Positions 14,203 to 24,959 of a stretch of 64,000 nt of DNA are shown in pieces. Position 1 is the first letter of the stretch. Each line of letters begins with the position of its first letter. Source of the stretch: Quillaja saponaria (Eukaryota > Streptophyta > Magnoliopsida > Fabales > Quillajaceae); NCBI GenBank assembly GCA_029379385.1, contig CM055608.1, forward strand, positions 20,334,350-20,398,349, given 5' to 3'. The position numbers and the translations under genes were made by a program. A model generated the notes under the pieces. The model searched no databases and was not told the DNA's origin. It was given only the letters and a program-made list of their open reading frames with translations.

Positions 14203-14849
14203 ATTCATACTCCTAGAAAAGTGTCCTTGTCCTCAAGGATGCAGGTGCAACACTAGGGTTTTGATCTTCCAGATGGCTTTCTTGCTAAGAGTATAAACTC
14301 ATGCCAACATTACTTGTGCACCAGCATGAGCAGAAATTTGTAATCTACCCATTTTAGCAATTAGCATTTGATAAAAATGACTTTGGCAACCGCATTGAAT
14401 ATATTGTGCTCTAACTTGAAATTCAAGATTATGGATTCATAATCTCCTGCAATCAATCTCCAATTTTATGAACATGTTTTCAAAATTCTTCATCCTTTTC
14501 TTTTTGTTCATCTTCCTTTACGTCATGTATAATGACCATGCTTGTAGCTCCAAATGAATTTTCATCAAACAATTGGTGATCAACAATAATTTTCTCATCA
14601 ACTGTTTGAAATCCTCCTTGATTGATTTGTCCTTTACGTGGCATTTCAACCTTTGATTATAAGGTCTGAGTTTGAACCCTCTTCTGCTCCTCATCAACTT
14701 CATCAACTCACTGAGGATCACCATAACAATCTTATGCCATTTCATTACTTCATACAATCAGGAACTCCAATGTTGTCCATACAACCAATAATTCTACCAC
14801 TGTTGTCATTCAATCCATAATTTTCCTTATTACCTGTTGATGCCAACAG

Positions 14850-15400
14850 TTAACTTCCATTTGTCACATTCTGTATTTCATTTTTCTCAGAATCCAAAGG
14901 ATGGAAAGTTGGGGGATGGATTGGGGGAAATACAGAGTAAGGAAGATTTTGGTGTGACTGGTAACAAGAATTAGAAACTAGAGCTAAGTAATAAGACCTC
15001 TGATTGCTAGGATTTGGATTTGAATAACAAGAGTATTGGTATGGATTTGGTTTTGGTTTTGGAGTTAAATAGTATGAATTTGGATACCATGAATTTGTAG
15101 TTGGAGGTGAAGAAGAGAGGTTATGATAGGGTTGATAAACATGGAGATTTCCTCCATAATCAGGTTGATATGTAGAAGAGTTATTATTATGAGGGAATGA
15201 AATTGAGGAGTTTGAATAATATGAAGAGAACCTGGATGAATTGCAGATATTCTCCACTGGAATTGCAACAACATGAACTCCTTAATTTTCAACTCTTCCA
15301 TTCATATCAACTATAGGTGGTCTTCATGGAAACTAGTTCAGATTTTCATTCCTCCTCGTGAGTTCATCCATTTGATTCTGAACATCAAATCTCTGCATCT
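14850..15400 (-). pseudogene. Gag-like relic inside the non-autonomous element
   Basis: Reading minus from just after the primer site, one frame gives MQRFDVQNQMDELTRRNENL, three early stops, and then an open stretch (15257-14850) very rich in Asn, Ser, Tyr and Pro. The position directly after the primer site and the MDELTRRNEN-type opening resemble the start of a plant gypsy gag region. I see no retrotrans_gag core or zinc knuckle. It could equally be filler or captured sequence. Confidence 0.4.
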
Positions 15401-15460
15401 GACCATGAAATTGTTGATTCTTTTTTTCTCCCACAATCGAGGCAAAGCTCTAATACCAAA

Positions 15461-15709
15461 TGTTAGATCCCATTTCTGATAACTACAATTTTACTTAAAA
15501 ACTAACACAACACTAAGAAGTTGAATACTCATATTTTCCATTCATGCTCTCATTCTTACACTAAAGACCGTGTTTAAAGCGAAAGAAGATAACAAGTTAG
15601 TTGGCTATGCAATCTTATCCTAACAAACTCCTATAAGACCTCTACAACCTTCCATCAAGTTAGCTAATTCAAATACAAATGACAAAGTTTTAGGAGTAGG
15701 CTCTTAACA
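15461..15709 (-). repeat. 5' LTR of the non-autonomous element
   Basis: 249-bp repeat matching 13974-14202 with substitutions and indels. It is followed on the plus strand by CAATG, the second copy of the target-site duplication. Confidence 0.88.
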
Positions 15710-15900
15710 CAATGGGAAAGAGGAGTAGGGTTAGCAAAGAATCGGACCAGGACATGATCTAATCACAATCCAACTTCTGGCTATACCCGATATGACATTT
15801 TCTAGTTCTGTATATGGGTTAAACTTGACTTATCTGATTTGATATTTTTTTTTTTTTTTTTGGAAAACCTTGTTGATGCTTTTTCTTCGAACTAAATGAG

Positions 15901-18212
15901 GAAATAATATAAAAGATGTATTGACAATGATGATATAGATTCTGTAATTTTTTTTTTTTTTTTTTGGTCAAATAATTTAATATTCTTAAATTAAGTGAAT
16001 TGATTAAGAGAATTATTATGTGAACAAATTTCATAATTTTCTTTTTGACCAGGGACCCATTTACAACCTTAAAGAGGAGAGACAATGGCGAAGGAGTAAA
16101 AGGAGAGATAATGGTGAAGGAGTGGGAGAGAATGGGGAAGGAGAGAGTTTCATTGAGATTCAAATTTTGGGATTGTTCTTTTTTTATAGCCAGATTACAA
16201 ATATAAATGTTAGGCTTTGAACCTTACACTTGTTAAATTAAATAAGTGATCAACAACTAAATTGACAAGCTACGAGCTTGATAAAATAATTTAACAATGT
16301 ATTAAATTTTAATTAAAATAAAATAATATACGAGGTTTAATTATTTAGGTAACTGAACAATTATACTTCTACTATCTTACTTGAACATGATATGTTATAT
16401 AGGTTCATATCACTATTTTCTTGAATTCTAAGGAGACATATGTCAGTATTAGTGTCCAAGAGTCAATTAATGATTGGTTGTAAAGGCACTTTATTTGTAT
16501 TTGATGCATGTAATAATATTAATTATGCATTCTTTATTATATTGTTTAAACGAGATTTATTATAATGATATATAAAGTCCATAGAATAAATACTGTGTAT
16601 GCATAATTTTGATGTTGATCATAATTGTGAGATATGACATACATAAAATATTATTCTAAAAGTATTCCTAGTCAATGAATCATCAAGAATAGGGACATTG
16701 ATTATTCATATTCTTGATTATTCTTCGAGACTAGCATATGTTGTGTCATTCTCTTATAAAGAGAGAGTAATGATCTCATAAACTATAAGCATGGAGATAT
16801 TATGACAATATATAGGTTCTTGTTAGTTGAACAAGTACACTAAATTAACCTAACACGAGAAACCATATGGAGTTGTTACTTAGGTGCCAATGGAAGTTCT
16901 CAAAGTATTGATAGTGTAAGTGATCCTTTGACTTGAGATCATCTTATTACCTTATACATGAATCTATATATTTTGATGTCATTCCTTTTATCCTGTAATA
17001 AGGATAATACATGTGTGATTATTGGACATGTAGTGAAGCATATAAAGGTAGATGAATGGTAGACAAAGAATTCATTCTTCACAGTAAAAAGGATGAATAT
17101 CTTATGGCCTTTTAAGACAAGTATATCTTGTTCTGGGAATCTTTGTAAAATGAAAGAGATTAAGAAAAGTGTTTTCTTGAATTTCTATGAGGAAAAAAAA
17201 ATGTAACTTGGTTTCAAATACAAATGGATTTAGACAAAAATAGGGTTGACACTAGATACTATGCCCTATGTCTATCTCAGGATATGTTTGATGAAAGTAT
17301 TGAATTACATGGTAACCAAGCATTGAAAGGTTTAATCAATGATTTTAACTTTGCTTGCACTTGGCTCTGATACATTTCCATATGTCAATCTTGATATTTG
17401 AATGTAAGTTGCTTAGTTTAGTAAAACCAACGTTAAATTAAAAGTGTTATAATTTAACCGTACTTTAAATAGTTAATAGTTAACTTCCAAACACATAAAG
17501 GTAAAAAGAAAATTATCACCTTACATATACAACAAGACTTGTTTTCTTGAAAGTCAAAAAAAAGTCTAGTGGGAATCCTTATTAGATTTGGAATCCTAAT
17601 GGGATTTAGGCCTCTAGAAGTCTAAAGGCCTATTGATAATCATAATGGGACTATAGATTACTAAAGAAGTTTTGGACATTAGGCATTGGGCTTTAGATTT
17701 AATGAAATCCTAAACAATGAAGGACTATAAGTCTTTAAGCCCTAGCGTCCCCTATACATGTAATTAACGGAGTTCTCCATTAATGATTTAACCAAGTGGA
17801 AGCTAGCACGTATCCTAAAGGTGAATCAATTTATTCGAATCCTTTTCAAAAAAGAAAAAGGTTTTTAACCATCAATTGTGTGAACAATTTTATTAGAGAC
17901 TTATTCATTTGAATAGCTTACTACATTGGTCATATTTTGTGTTTGATTGGGAGAATCGTTTCGACTATTTGTGGAGAAACTCCAAGCATCGTTCTAAACA
18001 ATCAAACTAACTGTGTGAGTAAAGCTTCAAGAGGTTGGTTTTAATCTTTTACTTTCGTAATATACATATATATATATATATTTAATCGAATACCTAAGTT
18101 CTTAGTTTGAGAAAATTTTAATTTTTCTGTATCTGCATGTGATGCATGACGCTATATTTCCCAATAACATGACCTATAATCTAATGGATGCATGACTATT
18201 TGATTCGAGCAT
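15901..18212. other. Gene-free stretch, probably old repeat sequence
   Basis: No gene was recognised. A T-run lies at 15949-15966. The part from about 16440 to 18160 has the feel of LTR-retrotransposon non-coding sequence (for example the short GATGCATGACGCTATA block near 18142), but I found no paired LTR, primer site or target duplication. A (TA)n run is at 18062-18080. Confidence 0.5.
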
Positions 18213-18901
18213 GAGTAAAACCTGATTGGGATTGTTAAATGGTTGTTTAAAAAAGTAACAAATATTTATAAAAAAAATATATAATTATACTTATGCATAA
18301 TAATATTTTTTTTTCAAAAATCTAAATGCACTGAATAAAAGAAAAAAAACCAACCCTCATAAAATTTTATAATTAAAATCTTTTAGGCATATTCTTGGAA
18401 CTCAATAATAAATAAATAATTTATTGTATTATTTTCTACACCAACTCAATCAAAATTAATTTATGTAGGATTCATAGAAAATTCACTATGGAGGAAAGCG
18501 CTAATAGCTAGGAGCTTTAACAGTAGATGACACATACCTCTTTCAACACCATGGTATTAATTGATCGTTATTAGCCAGAGTAAAACCTGACTGGGATTAT
18601 TAAATGGTTGTTTAATAGATTAACAAATATTTATAAAAAAATATATAATTATTCTTCCACACAATAATTTATTTATTTTTGGTTCAAAAATCTAAATGCA
18701 ATGAATAAAAGAAAAAAAACCAACCCTCATAAAATTTTAGAATTAAAATCTTTCAGGCATACTCTTGGAACTCAATAATAAATAAATAATTTATTGTATT
18801 ATTTTCTACACCAACACAATCAAAATTAATATTTATAGGATTCATAAAAAATTCATTGTAGAGGAAAAGCTGATAGTCGGGAGCTTTAACGGTAGAGGAT
18901 G
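18213..18901 (+). repeat. Two-copy direct repeat, unit about 320 bp, period 365 bp
   Basis: Copy A is at about 18213-18531 and copy B at about 18578-18901. Both begin GAGTAAAACCTGA and share GAATAAAAGAAAAAAAACCA, CCAACCCTCATAAAATTTTA and GGAACTCAATAATAAATAAA, followed by GGGAGCTTTAAC or its variant. Identity is high, roughly nine in ten by eye. The copies are separated by about 46 bp. No coding capacity is seen. Confidence 0.85.
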
Positions 18902-19089
18902 CAAATTTCTTATGCTGGAATAATAAAAATGTTAAACATGGGCATTTTGCTGGGTTAAGCTATGATGCATGTCCATATGTCCTTGAGGAGGACCCTAAGA
19001 GGAGAGCCAGCTACAAGAATGTGTTAATGGAGGTATGATATGGACCATGACATAGAGAGGGGGAGAACCAATGGAGGATGAGGATTATG

Positions 19090-19535
19090 GCAAAGAAAAG
19101 GAAGATTAAGATGAGGATTATGACACATAGACTTATGATGATATACCCACCATTAGGTTAACTAAAGAGGAGGAGAGTGCACCGCAAAAATCGTGGAATA
19201 AAACTTTGATCTCCAAGCTCTTGGGGTGATTGATTGGATATAATTTCTTGATTAAGAAGTTGGCACAAATGTTGCAACCAAAAGGACCTATGAAGGTTAT
19301 TTACTTAAGGAATGCTTACTTTATGGTTGCAAGAGGGGATGATAGTTTAAAGGCATTGGACGCGAGATCATTGATTATTCTAGACCACTATGTACCTTAT
19401 TGTGCAGAGATGTAAACTTAATTTTGATCCTCAGATGATTATAGATATATAACTTAGACTGAATTACCAGTTCAAGTCCTAACTATGGGGATAGAATCTA
19501 GGTGTTTTTCTATGTTTGAGAAATATATGGAAGTG
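19090..19535 (+). pseudogene. LINE (L1-type) ORF1 fragment, DUF4283 region
   Basis: The plus strand encodes KSWNKTLISKLLG, a stop, then IGYNFLIKKLAQMLQPKGPM, KVIYLRNAYFMVARGDDSLK and LILDHYVPYCAEM. This matches the DUF4283 domain of plant L1 ORF1 proteins (usually a GPWxIxDHYLxV block). After the stop at 19412 the frame is poorly kept; an LRLNYQ/IESRCF-like tail suggests the next ORF1 block. The fragment is interrupted at 19540 by a TRIM-like element, and no ORF2 follows. Confidence 0.75.
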
Positions 19536-19539
19536 CTGT

Positions 19540-19983
19540 TGTGACACCCCAGTTTGTGATTGTGTGGGAATGGTGTATGCTGAGTCCCACATCGAATGTA
19601 TACTGGGTTAATCTTGGCTATATAAGCTACAAGCACTAACTACTAAGTACCTTCAAGCTAGCATTTTAACCTATGTGATGTAGGTTGTGGACTCTTTTTA
19701 AGGTATTTAGGCCAGTTAGGCTAGGGGTATGATAAATGGAATTAAAGCCGAGCCAATATTCACACTCGTGTGAGCTCGAGGCATTATAACCCGAGTTATG
19801 TTTGAGCCTTGACAAGGATGTGAAGGATTTAAGTGGGGGAGTTTGTGACACCCGCAGTTTATGATTGTGTAAGGTTGGCGTGTGCTAAGTCCTACATCGA
19901 GTATATACTAGGTTGATCTTGGCTATGGTGTGGGTTATGGACTCTTTTCAAAGTACTTGGGCCAGTTGGGTTTAGGGTGTGAC
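19540..19983 (+). mobile_element. TRIM-like element, 444 bp, inserted in the LINE relic
   Basis: Direct repeats at 19540-19733 and 19844-19983 both start TGTGACACCC and share GATTGTGT, CCACATCGA or CTACATCGA, TTGGCTAT and TGGACTCTTTT. The right copy has lost about 55 bp. The first repeat is followed by TGGAATTAAAGC (19737-19748), a degenerate form of the Met-tRNA primer site TGGTATCAGAGC. The second is preceded by AAGTGGGGGAG (19831-19841), a good polypurine tract. TGCTGT flanks both sides (19534-19539 and 19984-19989). Only about 110 bp lie between the repeats and nothing is coded, as expected of a terminal-repeat retrotransposon in miniature. Confidence 0.85.
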
Positions 19984-20040
19984 TGCTGTACCTCCAAAAC
20001 ATGAAAAGTAAATCTACTTACTGAATTGAAAGTGCAAGAA

Positions 20041-21406
20041 AGCTTATAAAGAAAAGATAAATGACAATAAAGCATTTTTTTATTTCTTGTGAAAATGTTT
20101 ATAAGTTTTCAAGAATTGCAATAATGTCTTTTATAGGTTATTCTAACTTGAATGGTTATCCAGTTGGGAGCTGCTGATTAAGCTCCACGATCTCGGTTAT
20201 TACCCTTAATTTAAACACATGACAGTCAGTTTAAACTTCCACACTATCCTATTTCAATATAAGAAAAAGATAGTTTGGCGAGGATAAGGGCTAAAAATAA
20301 AATTCTCTTGTAAGGCGATGAAACACTCATCCCTCGTTGTTTTTAGAAAGAAAACAGTTTCTTCAAAAAATAATTGGTACCATATTTTGGCGTGGGCAAA
20401 GCTAAGGAATGATGAGAACTCAAAAATCATGCGAAGTTGAGCAATGGAGATATCTTTGCCCTCACTTGCCATTTTTTCATAAGTCAAGGCGAGGGAATTG
20501 CGAGATGACATCATCCTTTACACTTGAGAAATTTTCCATTATAAAAATTTAAATTTTGAATGGGGAGGAGAAAGCGAGGGCAATTGTCCCTCACCTTCTT
20601 TCGAATAAAATCATATCAAACCCTATCTGATCACTTTCTCTCTCTCTCCCACTTTGCCTGATCCACCGTCCATGGCCTTTACCGCGGTCGTTGCTGCCAT
20701 TCCTCGCCTTTGCTACTGCCAGTGTCTCCTCCTTCATTTCATCCTTAATTAGGAACTTCGTCCAAGGTATGGAGAATGAGGTTTTGGATTAAGGATTTTG
20801 AAATTAGGGATTTATAGTTAATTGTATAATGTTTGGTTGTTAAATTTGTAAGTTCTTTGGCTAATTGATTATATTTTAGGAAATTTTATTAAGTTGGTGT
20901 GAAATTTTAAGGTTTGTAGCTTATTGGTTTGGGGTTTTTTGTGAATTTGTGGTTTCTCATGAAATTGTGTAGTTAATTTGTACGGTGAACTTTGAAAAAT
21001 TATTTTTGCTTGAAATTTGGTTATTAAATTGTTAGTAATGATATTTTGATATTTGATTTTGTATTGAATTTTGATTTATGGGTTAGATTGAAGATTGAAT
21101 TATGATTTTGGGTTTGGCTATTTGAAGATTGGAATTGATTTTAGATATTGTGTAGTTAAAAATTTGTTAGGAATGATTTAGTCGTAAATAGATTAAACCG
21201 TACGTATGTAAGTTGATAAATATTCATGAATAAAAGATGAATTTGGTAGATTTAAATGTAGGAAGTGGAACTAAATAGAATTAGATTTAATTAAGGAGTT
21301 AGAAAACATTAGAGATTGAGTTTTTAGCATAATTGACTAGTTGGTGGCTTAATTTAACCAATAGATGTACTCGGTGTGGGTTATTAATGTAGAACTTCAA
21401 TTGAAA
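20041..21406. other. Gene-free stretch
   Basis: No gene was recognised. A minus-strand frame at 20254-20514 (86 codons) has no known domain. A short less AT-rich patch at about 20640-20760 (CTCTCTCCC onwards) looks like a 5' UTR or first exon, but no exon chain follows it. Confidence 0.5.
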
Positions 21407-22025
21407 CCAAGTTGTTTGATAGTGGAAAAGTGAGGAATGGGTTGGTTACGATTTTTAGGCTAAATTGTTTAGTAATGAAAATAGATTGTCACAAATAATT
21501 AGAACCATGCATAAATTGGTTTAGATTTGAGTTTTTGACTGTAAAGGTGTAGGATTAAAACTTGGTTTGTTAGGTGAAAACCAAATGAAATAAATTTTGA
21601 AAATTTAGAATCCACGGTGTAATTGAAAGTTGATTTTTTGATAATGGTAAAGTGAGAATTATGGGATTTATTAGGACTTTAAGTTGGATATGGAATTACA
21701 TGGGTTTAATAATAAAATTAGATTGCTACAATTAAAAACATGCATAAATTGCTCTAGCTTGACAAGTATAAGATTAAAATTTAGTTTTCTAGGTGAACAC
21801 CAAATGAAATGAATTTTACAAGTTTAGAATCCATGCTTTAATTGAAACTTAGTTGACTGAACCTTAATTATTTGGTAATAGTAAGGTGGGGATTATGGAT
21901 TTCGTTAGGTCCTTAGGCTAGATCGAAATTAAATTACATGGATTTAGTAATTGGTATAGGTGTGACTTTTGGATTGTAAAGCTTCGTGTTGGATTAGAGC
22001 TTGGTTTGTTAAGTGACAAGCAAAT
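21407..22025 (+). repeat. Three degenerate tandem repeats of about 225 bp
   Basis: Units start near 21407, 21626 and 21861. Each shows, in order, a (G)TAAAGTGAG-like block, a TTAGGCTAAAT/AAGTTGGATAT block, CATGCATAAATTG, AAACTTGGTTTGTTAGGTGA or its variant, CAAATGAAATRAATTTT, and TTTAGAATCCA. The third unit is partial, ending at CAAATGAG. Substitutions are many, so the array is old. No coding capacity is seen. Confidence 0.75.
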
Positions 22026-22062
22026 GAGTAAAAAACACCTCATTTGATTGTGCTTAATTAAA

Positions 22063-22097
22063 CAAAAAAAAAAAAGAAAAAAAAAAAAAAAAAAAGA
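22063..22097. repeat. Poly-A tract
   Basis: A run of about 35 bases, A with two G interruptions. Confidence 0.85.
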
Positions 22098-22824
22098 GAT
22101 AGGTCATCACAAATTAGGTGGTAGTTTGACGGAATAAAGTGTAATTGATCTCATTTTTATTTTATCTGAAAGTGCTAGAACTTAGCGCTTATCTTTTAAG
22201 TTTTGTTGTTAAATTTATCTATTTGTACTTTTATAGTGGAAGATTATTTTCTTAATTACCTTTTACTAGTACATAAATATTTTTTAGTTATTATTTTACT
22301 TCAAATAAATTGCTTCTTCTTCTTCTTCTTTTTTTTTTTTTACTTCTTTTCCAATTCTCCCAGTATCCATCTTTAGAGACATTTTTTAAGAAGCTTCTCT
22401 ATTTTTAATATTAGTAGGACTGTAATTGTTTTATGACTTTTGATTTTATTTATCTTAACTCTTTCTAATATTGATAAATCATAATTTTTCATTATCAATA
22501 GTAATTAAGATTGATTTTTTTTTCTTGTGTTTAATAATTTATAAATAATTATAATATTATAAATGAAAATTTAAAAGGATAAATTAAAATAAATATTAAG
22601 AGTGTAGTTTTTATGGTTATAATACATATATGTTAGTTTTTCTTCAATATTTAATTTAATTTTTTTTATAAATTATATGTTTATATTATGTATTAAATTT
22701 TTATTGGATTTATATAATTTTTTCAATGTCATTAACATGTGTTATTGTTTTTTATTAACTATAATTTTTTAATATTTATATCATAAACAGATACACGCAA
22801 CATGTGTGCCACGAATCTATATAC

Positions 22825-22861
<37 letters not shown>

Positions 22862-23122
22862 TTAAATAAGATTTGAACCCTTGCCCACAAATTTCGGTTG
22901 TGACTCAACCTGGAAGATTAAAATATGAGTTATGCCACATCATCATTTAAAAAATGTATATATATATTTTGGTTAAATAAGATTTGGACACTTAAATGAA
23001 ATTAGTGATCAACAATTAATTAAAAAACCTATTTATTTGTTTATTTGACATAATTAAACATATATGTGTGAAGTCTTTAATGAAATAAAAACTTTAATGA
23101 GTTTAATTTCTTAAGTAATTAA

Positions 23123-23163
<41 letters not shown>

Positions 23164-23750
23164 TAAATTAGTCTAATCACACGTGCTTATGTGCTTGTTT
23201 AGAGTTTTTCTTTTTTATATTTATATTTTTCAGATAATTATATATCAATTATTTTAATTAGAAAGTATCTGTTTGAATAAGTTATTGTGAATAAAAGAGT
23301 TTCTAATTAGTTAATTTTTAAATTTTTTTAATTTTGTTGTGGATAAACTTAGGAAGTTACTGGAAGAGATTTCTTTAAATTAGTTTGTTTTTTTTATTCA
23401 AATATTCCAAATTGACAAAAATGCCCTGTAACTTATAAAAGAGCAAGAAATTATAAATATAGATTATTATAGAAAAATTTATAGTAAAAAGAATAGCTAA
23501 AATCAGAGGACAATATAAGGGTATTCTGGCTTTTAAAATAGTATAAATAAATAGATAGATAGATAAATAGATATTTGTTAAATACTTAGAGAAATATATT
23601 TTGGTATATTAATTTTTTCTTTTTCGATTCTAGAGTAATATAGCTATCTGCTTATGTTAATCTTATATTCTCATAATTATAAAAATAAAATAAATAAAAT
23701 ATTCAAAATCTAAATTTTTAGTCATCTTTTACTATCAAATATTAGATTTT
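22098..23750. other. Very AT-rich gene-free stretch with TA microsatellites
   Basis: No gene was recognised. (TA)n runs are at 22827-22858 and 23127-23155 and a TTC run near 22314-22328. The phrase TTGGTTAAATAAGATTTG occurs at about 22858 and again, slightly changed, at about 22970, suggesting a decayed short repeat. Confidence 0.6.
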
Positions 23751-23755
23751 GAATG

Positions 23756-24739
23756 TGTTTGCGAAATATTTTTCTATGGAGATCAGCTGAGGTGAATTAG
23801 CTAACTTTGCAACTCTTGATTCCCACGTTCAAGAGTGATTTGGTACAATTGAAATTTAACTACTTGGCATGAATTTGTAATGGAAAGAGATAGATAATTG
23901 TGATAAAGCATATAAAGGAATGCTGTAACTAAAGCATGCAAAGAAATGCTATAAATAAAGCAATAAAGGCTGAACATAAAATAGGAATTGAATTGATAAT
24001 TTTGAGTTTGATGTTGGATTGTTGTGTGTTGTGTTATGTTACAATTAATAACTTTAGTCTTATTTATACAAGAAAAACTAGCCGCTAACCCACTTAGCCT
24101 ATTTGCTACCAATGTAGGAGCATAGCTAATAATCGAAGTGGCTTACAGCCCCTGTCAGCTTACCTACCTAGATTTTTAGCAACTGATTTTTGTCTCAGCC
24201 AGTCCAAATAACAATCTTCTGATGTCCCATTTCTCCATAATCCATTCGAAATAGGGTTTGTCGTTGAAAATGGTCTAAGTGCACCAAACTATCTTTGACT
24301 TGGTTTAACTCAAGAGATCCAATAGTTGCACTTAGTTGACTTACCCAATTTTGCTTCAACGAGTCCATGAGCCCAATAAGTATCCAAGCTTGTTGAGAGA
24401 TCAATTCTGAACCAATTTGAATAAGTCTTATCCTTATCCTCTCATTTGAACCATCCCCAACAACTTTATCATTTTAGCTGAGATCTTAACCAAAAATCTC
24501 TATTTCAAAAGGATTTGAAATCATGCCATTATCCTTCATTACTTTTGAATAAAAATACTGGATATGACTTGATTTTAATAACTAAATAGCCTACTAATAA
24601 GTCTTAACCCAATTGACATAATTTGAAAATTTTAGTTAGCCGACGCAGTCCATAAGCTAATTAGTTCTCAGTTGATAAAAAATATCAAACAAGCCTAAAT
24701 GAATTCGGCGCATACCTTGCATATTTTTTGGTGTTACCA
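23756..24739 (-). repeat. 3' LTR of the gypsy element
   Basis: 984 bp, intact in outline. It pairs with 34106-34435 plus 39225-39962. The minus-strand polypurine tract lies immediately to its right, at about 24740-24760. Confidence 0.9.
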
Positions 24740-24959
24740 CTTTGCCCCCTTCATCATTTAGGTATGAGTGCATGAAATACCTGAATAGATATATCATATC
24801 CCCTTTTCAAATTCAAATTCTTAGCTGCCTTAACAAATTCCATTCACTACCCTTTTCAAATGAATATAACTATGTACCTCAGCTAATGGATCTTGTACCT
24901 CTACACATAAATGTTAAGCTAAGAAATAAACCAAGGCTAGCAAAGGTGAAAAAGCTTTC

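Larger units (their letters stand above)
13974..15709 (-). mobile_element. Non-autonomous LTR retrotransposon, 1736 bp, inserted in duplication copy 2
   Basis: Two direct repeats bound the element, 13974-14202 and 15461-15709. Each starts TGTTAGAT on the plus strand and they end TTGTAACA and CTTAACA. The 5-bp duplication CAATG flanks it at 13969-13973 and 15710-15714. Next to the right LTR, GCTCTAATACCA at 15447-15458 is the reverse complement of a Met-tRNA primer site (TGGTATTAGAGC), so the element points left. No protease, RT or integrase is present. The paralogous empty site at about 8629-8640 reads GAGACAATGGTG, which confirms both the insertion and its boundaries. Confidence 0.93.

Noticed and set aside
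16440..18160. Tract considered as an LTR retrotransposon relic
   Set aside because: No pair of LTRs or domain was found, so it is listed only as gene-free sequence.
19540..19983. TRIM considered as a Cassandra element because of the CCACATCGA-type motif
   Set aside because: I could not recognise the 5S rRNA-derived promoter boxes that define Cassandra LTRs.
20640..20770. Possible first exon (ATGGCCTTTACCGCGG)
   Set aside because: The frame closes after about 26 codons and no downstream exon or family similarity was seen.
22827..23155. TA-rich runs considered as MITE ends
   Set aside because: They are plain microsatellites; no inverted repeat pair with a target duplication could be matched to them.
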